The translations under genes were made by a program, and so were the position numbers. A DNA stretch of 46,251 nt from Frondihabitans sp. Leaf304 (GTDB taxonomy: Bacteria > Actinomycetota > Actinomycetes > Actinomycetales > Microbacteriaceae). Below, in pieces: positions 19,124 through 27,664 of the stretch; the stretch's first letter is position 1; each line of letters begins with the position of its first letter. Where the stretch lies: the NCBI RefSeq assembly GCF_001423105.1, contig NZ_LMNV01000005.1, positions 416,729 through 462,979 on the forward strand. The letters are read 5' to 3'. The notes beneath the pieces are model-generated. The model saw only the letters and a program-made list of their open reading frames with translations, was not told the origin of the DNA and ran no database searches.

Positions 19124-19603
19124 TCAGGCCTCGTCGTCGTGCGGCGACGGGGCGATGGTCAGTGCGGCCAGGTGCTCGCCGTAGGGGGTCTCGCCAATCA
19201 CTTCGAAGCCGACGTGCGTGAAGAAGCTCTCGGGGCCGTCGTCGCCGGGCTCGTAGATGACGGTGAGTCGCTCGAAGCCCCGGTTGCGCGCCTCGGTGGC
19301 CAGCGAGTGCACGGCGAAGCGGCCCACCCCCTGGCCCTGCGCGTCGGCCGACACGTTGATGCGCCAGATGCAGCTGCGGAGCTCTTCGTGATCGTTGTCG
19401 GGGTCGAACTGCCCCATGATGAAGCCGACCACCTCGTCGCCGTCGAGCACGACTCGTGGCCACGCCGACGTCGGGTTGACGTAGGCCTCGGCGATGGAGT
19501 GCGACACGGGCGCCACGTACTGCTCTTGGCCCGGCTTGAGGGTCAGGGTATTGGCCGCGACGATGGTCTTGGCCGACAGCTCTTCGAGGCGGAGGTCACT
19601 CAT
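19124..19603 (-). CDS. GNAT family N-acetyltransferase (spermidine acetyltransferase-like)
   Basis: 159-residue acetyl-CoA-dependent acetyltransferase. Acetyl-CoA-binding motif A is VSADAQGQGVGRFAVHSL (about 85-105); FFTHVGFEVIGE is motif B. The N-terminal pattern TLTLKPGQEQYVAPVSHSIAEAYV resembles the BltD/PaiA spermine-spermidine acetyltransferase group; the substrate is otherwise unknown. TAGCCT ends six nt before the ATG on the minus strand with no ribosome-binding site, predicting a leaderless mRNA that also covers the ATL gene. Divergent from the ROK regulator; 96 bp separate the two starts. Confidence 0.85.
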   Translation of the reverse strand: MSDLRLEELSAKTIVAANTLTLKPGQEQYVAPVSHSIAEAYVNPTSAWPRVVLDGDEVVGFIMGQFDPDNDHEELRSCIWRINVSADAQGQGVGRFAVHSLATEARNRGFERLTVIYEPGDDGPESFFTHVGFEVIGETPYGEHLAALTIAPSPHDDEA

Positions 19604-19609
19604 GTGCCC

Positions 19610-19615
19610 AGGCTA
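19610..19615 (-). promoter_or_regulatory. Predicted -10 of the GNAT gene (leaderless)
   Basis: Minus-strand TAGCCT, six nt before the ATG. Confidence 0.5.
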
Positions 19616-19686
19616 GCGTGCGGCTCCGGGGTGCAACAGGATCCCTTCGGCCCTTGTGGAGAACCCCCTGTCAGCCGGATGACCGC

Positions 19687-19692
19687 TACTCT
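19687..19692 (+). promoter_or_regulatory. Predicted -10 of the ROK regulator (leaderless)
   Basis: TACTCT, seven nt before ATG 19700. It favours this start over ATG 19679, which has neither a ribosome-binding site nor a -10. Confidence 0.45.
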
Positions 19693-19699
19693 CGACGCC

Positions 19700-20998
19700 A
19701 TGCGAACCGGCACGAACCTTCCGGCGATCGGCGGCTACAACCAGGCCGTCGTGCTCGACGCGATCCGGCGCGCATCCGAGGGGCTGAGCCGGGTCGAGCT
19801 GGCCGTGCAGACGGGGCTCAGCGCCCAGACGATCGGGAACGTGTCGAGGCGCCTCCTCGAGGCGGGCCTCGTGCGCGAGACGGGCAAGATCGTCAACGGC
19901 CCGGGCAAGCCGCGCACCATCCTGCAGCTCGAAGCTCACGGCAGCTACGCGGTCGGCGTCCATATCGACCCGGCCGTCATCACCTACGTCGTCCTCGATC
20001 TGCGCGGGGTCGTCGTGTCGCACTCCCGCACCCGCACGCCCTCCGCGTCGGAGCCCGTTCAGCTGATCGACCTGATGGCGCGCTCGATCGACCGGTTGAT
20101 CGGCGACTCGGGCGTGGATCCTCGGCTCGTGATCGGTGTCGGAATCGCCTCGCCCGGCCCCATCGACGCGGAGCAGGGCATCGTCCTCGACCCGCCGATG
20201 CTGCCGCTCTGGCGTCATGTGCCGCTTCGGGCAGCACTCAGCGAGGCGACGGGGTTGCCGGTGCTGCTCGAGAAAGACGTCACGGCCGCCGCGGTCGCCG
20301 AGCTCTGGTTCTCGACCGCCTCCGAGCGCGCCAATTTCGCGTTCGTCTACTACGGGACCGGATTCGGCACCGGGCTGGTCGTCGGGCGCGACGTCGTCCG
20401 GGGCTCGAGCTCGAATGCCGGCGACGCGGGGCACATCACGGTCGATCCCGCGGGGGCGATCTGCGTGTGCGGGCGGGCCGGCTGCGTGGGCGACCTCATC
20501 ACGCCGCGCGCGCTGGTGTGCCAGGCGGTCGACGCGGGACTGCTTCCCGCGCTCGACGACGGCGCCGACATGGAGACGGTCAGCGGGGCCTTCCACCGGC
20601 TCGCGGCCATCGCGGGCGGTGCTCCCGTCGACGTGACCGAAATCGAAGGATCCGGCCCGGCCGATGCCCAGGCCACGCCGTCCTCCGATCAGCGTGACTC
20701 CGCTCGGCGCATCCTTCACGGGGCCGGGTTGCACCTCGCCCGGGCCATCGTCGTGCTGGTCAACCTGCTGGACCTCGACGAGCTCGTCTTCGGCGGCCCG
20801 TTCTGGGACGAGATCGGCGATGTCGTGCTCGAGGTGCTTCCCGAGGCGGTGGAGCAGTCGGCCGCGCTCATCCCACGGCGCGGGCTCGGGTTCGTCGGCT
20901 CGGCGATCGGCGAAGATGTCGCCGCGGTCGGTGCTGCGTGCCTGGTGCTCGACCACGCGTTCTCGCCGCGGCCGTCGGGGATGCTGATCTCGGTCTGA
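19700..20998 (+). CDS. ROK family transcriptional regulator
   Basis: 432 residues: an N-terminal winged helix (about 8-70, with LSRVELAVQTGLSAQTIGNVSRRLLEAGLV) and a sugar-kinase-like ROK domain (about 75-420). The zinc motif is CVCGRAGC (C-x-C-G-x2-G-C). The ATP-site-like GIGIASPG segment and EKDVTAAAVAELW (ligand site) are present. Regulators of this type repress sugar-uptake operons and are released by sugars or sugar phosphates; the solute-binding gene follows 258 bp downstream on the same strand, so it probably controls the mannoside locus. Start 19700 is set by TACTCT seven nt upstream. The stop is followed by an inverted repeat. Confidence 0.9.
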   Translation: MRTGTNLPAIGGYNQAVVLDAIRRASEGLSRVELAVQTGLSAQTIGNVSRRLLEAGLVRETGKIVNGPGKPRTILQLEAHGSYAVGVHIDPAVITYVVLDLRGVVVSHSRTRTPSASEPVQLIDLMARSIDRLIGDSGVDPRLVIGVGIASPGPIDAEQGIVLDPPMLPLWRHVPLRAALSEATGLPVLLEKDVTAAAVAELWFSTASERANFAFVYYGTGFGTGLVVGRDVVRGSSSNAGDAGHITVDPAGAICVCGRAGCVGDLITPRALVCQAVDAGLLPALDDGADMETVSGAFHRLAAIAGGAPVDVTEIEGSGPADAQATPSSDQRDSARRILHGAGLHLARAIVVLVNLLDLDELVFGGPFWDEIGDVVLEVLPEAVEQSAALIPRRGLGFVGSAIGEDVAAVGAACLVLDHAFSPRPSGMLISV

Positions 20999-21024
20999 CC
21001 CGCTCGCGGTTTGCGGTACGACGT

Positions 21025-21107
21025 CGAATTCGAAGGAGATCCGCGTGGGTGACCCCGTCGGATCCTTGATTTCTCGTCGCCCGGCGCCGGTTTTTCCTTC
21101 GAATTTG
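21025..21107. repeat. AATTCGAAGGAG inverted-repeat element, copy 2
   Basis: Arms 21025-21039 (CGAATTCGAAGGAGA) and 21093-21107 (TTTCCTTCGAATTTG) pair over 15 bp. The only two departures are G-U pairs if read as plus-strand RNA but C-A mismatches on the minus strand, which points to the plus-strand RNA as the conserved form. Spacer 53 nt, containing GGATCC. It lies between the ROK gene and the transporter operon. Confidence 0.7.
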
Positions 21108-21168
21108 CAGGAGCGGCGACGGCACAAGCGAATGCAGGATCCAAACCGGAGCGTTACAAAAATGAGTC

Positions 21169-21190
21169 TTGACAGAGGTTAGTAAAGACG
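21169..21190 (+). promoter_or_regulatory. Candidate promoter/operator of the mannoside operon
   Basis: TTGACA at 21169-21174 followed by GGTTAGTAAAGAC (21178-21190). GTCTT (21167-21171)...AAGAC (21186-21190) forms a weak inverted repeat. TTAGTAAA is like half-sites of ROK-type operators. No convincing -10 at normal spacing, so this is tentative. Confidence 0.3.
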
Positions 21191-21255
21191 ATTGAGTAAT
21201 GCCGAGCGGATCGGCGGAGTTGCCGAGACGGCGTCTTATGGAGCAAGGGAGCACC

Positions 21256-22650
21256 ATGATGAGCAGCACCGGCACCACCACTTCTCGCAGGGGGCGGCGA
21301 GCCGCCCGTATCCTCGCCATCGCGGCCACCGTCATGACTACAGCTTTGGTCGCGACCGGGTGCAGCGCCGGCGGCGGTGGCGATTCGAACACGATCAAGA
21401 TCGCGTACCAAAAGTTCGGCACGTTCACGCAGCTCGACGCCCACCTCAAAGAGGTGAAGAAGTCGTTCGAAAAGGCCAACCCCGGCATGACGGTGCAGCT
21501 CGAGCCGATCGCCGCCCAGAACGACGACTACTACACGAAGCTCGCCCTGATGGAGCGCGCGCCCTCGACGGCCCCCGACGTCATCTACGAAGACACGTTC
21601 AAGGTGAAGGCGGACGCCGAGGCCGGCTACCTGCTGCCCCTCGACAAGTACACCGCGAAGTGGGCCGACTGGAGCAAGTTCTACGACAACGCCAAAGAGG
21701 CGGGCGTCGGCACCGACGGCAAGACCTACGGGATTCCGATGGGCACCGACACCAGGGCCCTCTGGTACAACAAAGACCTCTTCAAGAAGGCCGGTCTGAC
21801 CGTGCCGTGGGAGCCCAAGACCTGGGACGACGTGCTGAGTGCGGCCAAGACGATCAAGTCGAAGCTGCCCGACGTCGTGCCGCTGAACGTCTACTCGGGC
21901 AAGCCGCAGGGCGAGGGCTCGACCATGCAGGGCTTCGAGATGCTCCTGTACGGCACCCCGAACGGCACCCTCTACGACGACGCGTCGAAGAAGTGGATCA
22001 CCGGGTCGTCGAACTTCACCGACTCGCTCGGCTTCATCAAAGACGTCTACCAGGGCGGAGTGGGCCCGACACCCGAGCAGGCCCTCGACACCAACATTTC
22101 GACCGTCGTCGGCGGCGAGTGGCTGCCCAAGGGCAAGCTCGCCATCGACCTCGACGGCTCGTGGCTCAGTGGCACCTGGCTCTCGACGGGCACGAACCCG
22201 TGGCCCGAGTGGAGCAAGGTCATGGGCCAGGTCGGAATGCCGACCCAGAACGGCGAGGCTCCCGGCGTGAACAGCATGTCGGGCGGCTGGACCCTTGCGG
22301 TCGGTGCGACCAGCAAAAACTCCGACAAGGCGTTCGACTTCATCGCCGACGCACTCGATAAAGACGGTTCGATGTCGTACGACATCGCCGCCAGCCAGAT
22401 CGCGGTGCGCAGCGACGTCGCGACCGACCCCGACTACGCCGACTCGAACCCGAGCTTCAAGTTCTTCTCGTCGCTCGTGAAAGACACGCACTTCCGACCC
22501 GCGACCACCGACTACAGCCAGATCTCGAACCAGATCACCGTGGCGATGGAGGCGGTCATGACGGGCCAGCAGACGCCCGAGGAAGCCGCGAAGGCCTACG
22601 ACACAGCCCTCACCGGCATCGTCGGCGCCGACAAGACGGTCTCGAAGTAG
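21256..22650 (+). CDS. Sugar ABC transporter solute-binding lipoprotein
   Basis: 464-residue extracellular solute-binding protein, family 1. A lipoprotein signal peptide with a twin-Arg-like RRGRRAAR head, a hydrophobic core and lipobox VATGC spans residues 1-36; a Gly/Ser linker follows. The mature part has the type-B periplasmic binding fold (KIAYQKFGTFTQLDAHL, APDVIYEDTF, LWYNKDLFKKAGL, TWDDVLSAAKTIK). Start ATG 21256 follows AAGGGAG (21245-21251); earlier ATGs at 21199 and 21238 would spoil the signal peptide. First gene of the operon with two permeases and alpha-mannosidase, so the ligand is probably a mannose-containing oligosaccharide. Confidence 0.92.
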   Translation: MMSSTGTTTSRRGRRAARILAIAATVMTTALVATGCSAGGGGDSNTIKIAYQKFGTFTQLDAHLKEVKKSFEKANPGMTVQLEPIAAQNDDYYTKLALMERAPSTAPDVIYEDTFKVKADAEAGYLLPLDKYTAKWADWSKFYDNAKEAGVGTDGKTYGIPMGTDTRALWYNKDLFKKAGLTVPWEPKTWDDVLSAAKTIKSKLPDVVPLNVYSGKPQGEGSTMQGFEMLLYGTPNGTLYDDASKKWITGSSNFTDSLGFIKDVYQGGVGPTPEQALDTNISTVVGGEWLPKGKLAIDLDGSWLSGTWLSTGTNPWPEWSKVMGQVGMPTQNGEAPGVNSMSGGWTLAVGATSKNSDKAFDFIADALDKDGSMSYDIAASQIAVRSDVATDPDYADSNPSFKFFSSLVKDTHFRPATTDYSQISNQITVAMEAVMTGQQTPEEAAKAYDTALTGIVGADKTVSK

Positions 22651-22655
22651 GGCTG

Positions 22656-23633
22656 ATGGCAACGATCGCGCCGACCCCTCTCGGCAAAGACACTGATCCG
22701 GCCGGAGGTCGGGGGTCCAGCGGCACACCGTCGCAGGGGCCCCGGCCGGGGTCGGCGCGAGCGCGGAACATCCGCACCGTCGGTCGCACGATTCCTCTCG
22801 TGCCGTCGATGGTGCTCCTGGCGCTGTTCCTGCTCGGGCCTATCGTCTCGTCGTTCTACGGTTCGCTGACCAACGCCTCGCTCACCGGGGCCGCGGCGCA
22901 GAAATCGTCGTTCATCGGGCTCGACAACTACGTCAAGCTCTTCAACTCACCCGACTTCCCCAAGTCGATCGTGCTGACCCTGGTGTTTCTCTTTGCATCG
23001 GCGGTCATCGGCCAGAACGTCCTGGGGCTCGGCCTCGCCCTCCTGATGCGTTCGGCGAACCCCGGCGTCCGCTCGCTCGTCGGCACGTTCGTCGTCGCGG
23101 CCTGGGTGCTGCCCGAGATCGTCGCCGCGTTCGCCGCGTACGCGTTCTTCAACCAGACGGGCACGCTCAACACGGTGCTCGCGTGGTTCGGCATCGAGGG
23201 CGCGAACTGGCTCTACACGTTCCCGATGATCGCCGTGATCCTGGCGAACATCTGGCGCGGCACGGCCTTCTCGATGCTGGTCTACGCGGCGGCCGTGCAA
23301 GAGGTGCCGCCCGAGATCACCGAGTCGGCCGAGGTCGACGGAGCGGGCGGGTTCAAGCGCCTCATCTACATCACGCTGCCCGTGATCCGACGCAGCATCT
23401 CGACCAACCTGATGCTGACGACGCTGCAGACCCTGTCGGTCTTCACGCTCATCTTCGTGATGACGGGAGGCGGGCCCGGCACCAACAGCTCGACCCTGCC
23501 GATCCTGGCCTACCAGGAGGCGTTCAAGTTCTCCCAACTCGGCTTCGGAACCGCGATCGCGACGATCATGCTGCTCATCGGCGCGATCTTCTCGATCGTC
23601 TACATCCGGGCCCTTAAGCCGGAGGTCGACTGA
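22656..23633 (+). CDS. Sugar ABC transporter permease (MalF-like)
   Basis: 325-residue inner-membrane permease. The N-terminal 40 residues are Pro/Gly/Arg-rich and cytoplasmic; six helices follow. The EAA loop that docks the ATPase is ESAEVDGAGGFKRLIYITLP near residue 235. It begins five bp after the solute-binding gene and ends two bp before the second permease, so the operon is tight. It is the MalF-type partner of the next gene. Confidence 0.93.
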   Translation: MATIAPTPLGKDTDPAGGRGSSGTPSQGPRPGSARARNIRTVGRTIPLVPSMVLLALFLLGPIVSSFYGSLTNASLTGAAAQKSSFIGLDNYVKLFNSPDFPKSIVLTLVFLFASAVIGQNVLGLGLALLMRSANPGVRSLVGTFVVAAWVLPEIVAAFAAYAFFNQTGTLNTVLAWFGIEGANWLYTFPMIAVILANIWRGTAFSMLVYAAAVQEVPPEITESAEVDGAGGFKRLIYITLPVIRRSISTNLMLTTLQTLSVFTLIFVMTGGGPGTNSSTLPILAYQEAFKFSQLGFGTAIATIMLLIGAIFSIVYIRALKPEVD

Positions 23634-23635
23634 CC

Positions 23636-24472
23636 ATGGCCATGACCTCTCCCAGCGGCCGCAACCTGCGGTTCGTCTCGAACGGCGTGCTCGTCATCAT
23701 CGCCGTCTGCTTCGCCGTGCCACTCGTCTGGCTCGTGCTGGCCTCGTTCGACTCCTCGGCGACGCTGTCGGTGAAGATCCCGACCGAGTTCACCCTGGAG
23801 AACTTCCAGAAGGTGCTGACGCCCGACATCTCGTTCATTCCGCTGATGAACAGCCTCATCCTGTCGGGCGGCTGCGCGATCGTGACGGTCGTCGTGGCGA
23901 TCCTCGCGGCGTACCCGCTGTCGCGCTACCGGATGCGGATCAACAAGCCGTTCCTGTACGGGATCCTGTTCGGCACCTGCCTGCCGATCACCGCGATCAT
24001 GGTGCCCGTCTACAGCCTGTTCGTGTCGCTCAACCTGATCGACTCCGTGGCCGGCACCGTGTTCTTCCTCGCCGCCTCCAGCCTGCCGATGGCGATCTGG
24101 ATGTCGAAGAACTTCATGGACTCCGTGCCGATCTCACTCGAGGAGGCCGCCTGGACCGACGGCGCCTCGATGTTCACCACCCTGACCCGGGTGGTCGTGC
24201 CGCTGATGCGACCCGGCATCGCGGTCGTCTTCATCTTCGTGTTCATCCAGGCCTGGGGAAACTTCTTCGTTCCCTTCATCCTGCTGCTGAGCCCGGGCAA
24301 CCAGCCGGCCGCCGTGAGCATCTTCAACTTCTTCGGGCAGTACGGCTCCGTCGCCTACGGGCAGCTCGCCGCCTTCTCGCTCGTCTACTCGGTGCCGGTG
24401 ATCGCCCTGTACGTCTTCATCTCGCGCGTGCTCGGCGGCTCGAACGCACTGGCCGGTGCCGTGAAGGGGTAG
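23636..24472 (+). CDS. Sugar ABC transporter permease (MalG-like)
   Basis: 278-residue permease with six helices and an EAA loop, LEEAAWTDGASMFTTLTRVV, near residues 165-185. A short positively charged N-terminus precedes helix 1. It is the second permease of the mannoside importer. No ATP-binding gene follows; like many actinobacterial sugar importers it probably borrows a shared MsiK-type ATPase coded elsewhere. The 89-bp gap before the mannosidase gene shows only a ribosome-binding site. Confidence 0.93.
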   Translation: MAMTSPSGRNLRFVSNGVLVIIAVCFAVPLVWLVLASFDSSATLSVKIPTEFTLENFQKVLTPDISFIPLMNSLILSGGCAIVTVVVAILAAYPLSRYRMRINKPFLYGILFGTCLPITAIMVPVYSLFVSLNLIDSVAGTVFFLAASSLPMAIWMSKNFMDSVPISLEEAAWTDGASMFTTLTRVVVPLMRPGIAVVFIFVFIQAWGNFFVPFILLLSPGNQPAAVSIFNFFGQYGSVAYGQLAAFSLVYSVPVIALYVFISRVLGGSNALAGAVKG

Positions 24473-24561
24473 GCCGGTAGGCAGAACCCCTCGATCCCGT
24501 TCCACCTCTCGCCCTCGCGTCGCCCCTCGGCGGCCGCGAATTCTGCAAGGAGCACCACCCC

Positions 24562-27500
24562 ATGCACGACAACTCTGCCTCCGTCGAAGTCCGCGTCGAT
24601 CGTTTCGTCTTGGAGCGGCTCATCCCGGCCCTGTACCGCCGCTCCCATCACCTCACCGTCGAGGCGTGGGACGTCCCCGACGAACCCGTGCCGTTCGCCG
24701 AGGCGGTGGCGCAGGAGTTCACGCCCTTCGTCGTCGGAACCCCGTGGAGCAAGCCGTGGGGGACCACCTGGTTCCACGTGACCGGCGAGGTGCCCGCGGG
24801 TTGGGGCAGCGCCGGAACGGCTCTCGAGCTCCTCGTCGACCTGGGGTTCAGCACGCGGCAGCCCGGCTTCCAGGCGGAAGGCCTCGTCTTCCGCCCGGAC
24901 GGAACCATCGTTAAGGCGATCGAGCCCTACAACGGCTACGTGCCGCTCGACGTCGCCCCCGGCGACCGTCTCGACTTCTACATCGAGGCGGCATCGAACC
25001 CCGATGTCGGCGGCAACTTCTTCTACATTCCGACGCCCCTCGGAGACAAGGCGACCGCCGGCACCGACTCGATCTACACGCTGCGGCAGATCGACCTCGT
25101 CGAACGCGACGTCGACGTATACGAGCTGGAGCGCGACGTGTGGAGCCTGCTCGGTCTAATGCGCGAGCTCGAGCCCACCCTGCCGCGGCGCGCCGAGATC
25201 CTGCGGGCCCTCGAGCGGGTCTGCGATGTGGTCGACCCCGATGACGTCGCCTCCACCGCGGGCCGGGGTCGAGCGGAACTCGAGGCGGTTCTCGCCTCGC
25301 CGGCCTACGCCAGCGCGCACGCCATCACAGCCGTCGGCCACGCGCACATCGACTCGGCCTGGCTCTGGCCGACCCGCGAAACCGTCCGCAAGTGCGCGCG
25401 CACGTTCTCGAACGTGCTGCAGCTGATGGACGTCGACCCCGACTTCGTCTTCGCCTGCTCGAGTGCCCAGCAGTTCTCCTGGATGAAGCAGTTCTACCCC
25501 GAGCTCTTCGAGCGCATCCGCGAGCGAGTCGCCGAGGGCCGCTTCGTGCCGGTCGGCGGCATGTGGGTCGAGAGCGACACCAACATGCCGGGCGGCGAGG
25601 CGCTCGTGCGTCAGTTCGTGCACGGCAAGGGCTTCTTCCTCCGCGAGTTCGGCTACGAGCCGAAAGAGGTCTGGCTGCCCGACTCGTTCGGCTACACGGC
25701 CGCGCTGCCCCAGATCGTCAGGGCGTCAGGATCCGACTCCTTCCTCACGCAGAAGATCTCCTGGAACGACACCAACAGGATGCCCCACCACTCGTTCCTC
25801 TGGGAGGGAATCGACGGGTCGCAGGTGTTCACGCACTTCCCGCCGAGCGACACCTACAACTCCGACCTCGCGGCCTCTGATCTGGCCCGCGCCCAGAGGC
25901 AGTACGCCGAGAAGGGCGCGTCGAACATCTCGATGGGCCTCTTCGGCTGGGGCGACGGCGGCGGCGGGCCGACCCGCGAGATGCTCGCCGCAGCCAAGCG
26001 CACTCACGACCTCGAGGGATCGCCCAAGGTGACGATCGGCTCGCCCCAGCAGTTCTTCGACGAGGCCAAGGCGACGCTGCCCCACCCGTCGGTCTGGTCG
26101 GGCGAGATGTACCTCGAACTGCACCGCGGCACCTACACGTCGCAGGCGAACACCAAGCAGGGCAACCGGGTCAGCGAGCACCTGCTCCGCGAAGCCGAGC
26201 TCTGGAGTGCGACAGCCGCCGCCCGCGGCCTGCTCGACTACCCCTACGACGAGCTGACCGATATCTGGCAGACCGTGCTGCTGCAGCAATTCCACGACAT
26301 CCTGCCCGGCTCGTCGATCGCCTGGGTGCACCAGCAGGCCGAAGAGAACTACGCCCGCATCGCGGGGGAGCTCGAGACGCTCATCGGAGCGGCGCAGCGC
26401 GCGCTCGCCGGGTCGGGCGACGCCGAGCTCGTCTTCAACGCGAGCCCCGTGGCCGCGGGGGAGGTGGCGCCGCTCGGCGCCGGTGCGGACGGACGCGCGC
26501 GCACCGTGCGCCCGGTCGAGACGAGCGACGGGATCACCCTCGACAACGGGCTGGTGAGCGTGCGACTGGACGCCGCCGGATCCTTGGTGTCGGTCCGTCA
26601 CCTGGTCACCGGCCGCGAGCTCGTCGCCCCCGGCGAGGTGGCCGCGCGCCTGCAGATCTTCCGCGATACCCCGAACCAGTGGGATGCGTGGGACATCGAC
26701 CGCCACTACAAGAACAACCGGTTCGAACTCGACACCCCCGACTCGGTCTCGATCGCGGGCGACGTCGTCGAGGTCGTGCACACGCACGGACAGTCGACGT
26801 TCACCCAGCGCTACTGGCTCGTCGAGGGCGAGGCGGCCGTGCAGCTCGAGACCGAGATCGACTGGCACGAGACCGAGAAGCTGCTGAAGCTGGCGTTCCC
26901 GCTCGATGTGCGGGCCGAGCAGGCGTCGTCCGAGATCCAGTTCGGCCACATCAACCGGCCGACCGCCGTCAACACGTCGTGGGACTACGCCCGCTTCGAG
27001 ACCATCGCGCACCGCTGGGTACACGTCGGCGAACCCGGCTTCGGCATCGCGGTGGCGAACGGCTCGACCTACGGCCACGACATCACCCGCTCGACCCGCG
27101 ACGACGGTGGCACGACCACGCTGGTGCGCGAGTCGCTGCTGCGGGCCCCGCGGTTCCCCGACCCCGAGGCCGACCAGGGCGTACACGTGCTGCGGACCGC
27201 GCTCGCCGTGGCCGACACCGTTCTCGATGCGGCTGCGTACGGCTACCGCCTGAACCTGCCGGCGCGAACCATTTCGGGCGCAGGATCCGACGGCGTGGCC
27301 CCCATCCTCACTGTCTCGTCGCCGGCGGTGCTCGTCGAGTCGGTCAAACTCGCCGAAGACCGCTCGGGCGACCTGATCGTGCGTCTGTACGAGGCGCAGG
27401 GCGGTCGCGCGCGGGCGACGATCGGGCTCGGCGTGCCGGTGGCGTCGGCGTGGACGACCGACCTGATCGAGCGGGAGCTCGTCGGCGATGCCGCCGCGAG

Positions 27501-27576
27501 GTGGGGTGCCGACGACGCCATCGAGCTCGAGCTGCGGCCGTTCCAGGTGGTGACGCTCCGGGTGAAGGTCGGCTAG
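24562..27576 (+). CDS. Alpha-mannosidase, glycoside hydrolase family 38
   Basis: 1004-residue, apparently cytoplasmic GH38 enzyme (no signal peptide) that trims alpha-mannosides. An N-terminal beta-sandwich (about 1-240) precedes the catalytic domain, which opens with VGHAHIDSAWLWP (zinc His and Asp, ~256-268). The nucleophile Asp is in WVESDTNMPGGE (~340), and LPDSFGYTAALPQI follows. GDGGGGPTREML and the QFHDILPGSSI segment (zinc-site His) complete the active site. The C-terminal half (about 640-1004) is beta-rich. Ribosome-binding site AAGGAG (24548-24553). It follows the importer genes on the same strand, so imported mannosides are likely split inside the cell. It ends at a convergent junction with a long inverted repeat. 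Confidence 0.94.
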   Translation: MHDNSASVEVRVDRFVLERLIPALYRRSHHLTVEAWDVPDEPVPFAEAVAQEFTPFVVGTPWSKPWGTTWFHVTGEVPAGWGSAGTALELLVDLGFSTRQPGFQAEGLVFRPDGTIVKAIEPYNGYVPLDVAPGDRLDFYIEAASNPDVGGNFFYIPTPLGDKATAGTDSIYTLRQIDLVERDVDVYELERDVWSLLGLMRELEPTLPRRAEILRALERVCDVVDPDDVASTAGRGRAELEAVLASPAYASAHAITAVGHAHIDSAWLWPTRETVRKCARTFSNVLQLMDVDPDFVFACSSAQQFSWMKQFYPELFERIRERVAEGRFVPVGGMWVESDTNMPGGEALVRQFVHGKGFFLREFGYEPKEVWLPDSFGYTAALPQIVRASGSDSFLTQKISWNDTNRMPHHSFLWEGIDGSQVFTHFPPSDTYNSDLAASDLARAQRQYAEKGASNISMGLFGWGDGGGGPTREMLAAAKRTHDLEGSPKVTIGSPQQFFDEAKATLPHPSVWSGEMYLELHRGTYTSQANTKQGNRVSEHLLREAELWSATAAARGLLDYPYDELTDIWQTVLLQQFHDILPGSSIAWVHQQAEENYARIAGELETLIGAAQRALAGSGDAELVFNASPVAAGEVAPLGAGADGRARTVRPVETSDGITLDNGLVSVRLDAAGSLVSVRHLVTGRELVAPGEVAARLQIFRDTPNQWDAWDIDRHYKNNRFELDTPDSVSIAGDVVEVVHTHGQSTFTQRYWLVEGEAAVQLETEIDWHETEKLLKLAFPLDVRAEQASSEIQFGHINRPTAVNTSWDYARFETIAHRWVHVGEPGFGIAVANGSTYGHDITRSTRDDGGTTTLVRESLLRAPRFPDPEADQGVHVLRTALAVADTVLDAAAYGYRLNLPARTISGAGSDGVAPILTVSSPAVLVESVKLAEDRSGDLIVRLYEAQGGRARATIGLGVPVASAWTTDLIERELVGDAAARWGADDAIELELRPFQVVTLRVKVG

Positions 27577-27587
27577 GCCCTCGCTTG

Positions 27588-27663
27588 CGGCATAGACCCG
27601 CACGGTCGGCGCCCACACCTGTCCTAGGCGGGGTGTTTATGCCGGTCGTGCGGGTCTGTGCCG
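27588..27663. terminator. Nested inverted repeat at the mannosidase/HAD convergent junction
   Basis: CGGCATAGACCCGCACG (27588-27604) pairs with CGTGCGGGTCTGTGCCG (27647-27663) over 17 bp with one G-U-type mismatch. The 42-nt spacer has an inner ACACC/GGTGT stem and the palindrome CCTAGG. It fills the 88-bp gap and stops one base short of the HAD stop codon, so it could end transcripts from both sides. Confidence 0.7.
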
Positions 27664-27664
27664 A

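Noticed and set aside
21169-21174. TTGACA as the -35 of the mannoside operon
   Set aside because: A perfect -35 word, but no TAnnnT hexamer lies at 16-19 bp; listed only as part of a tentative promoter/operator region.
25726-27618. A 630-codon open frame antisense to the alpha-mannosidase
   Set aside because: Shadow frame; no start signal, no domain, and the sense frame carries all GH38 motifs.
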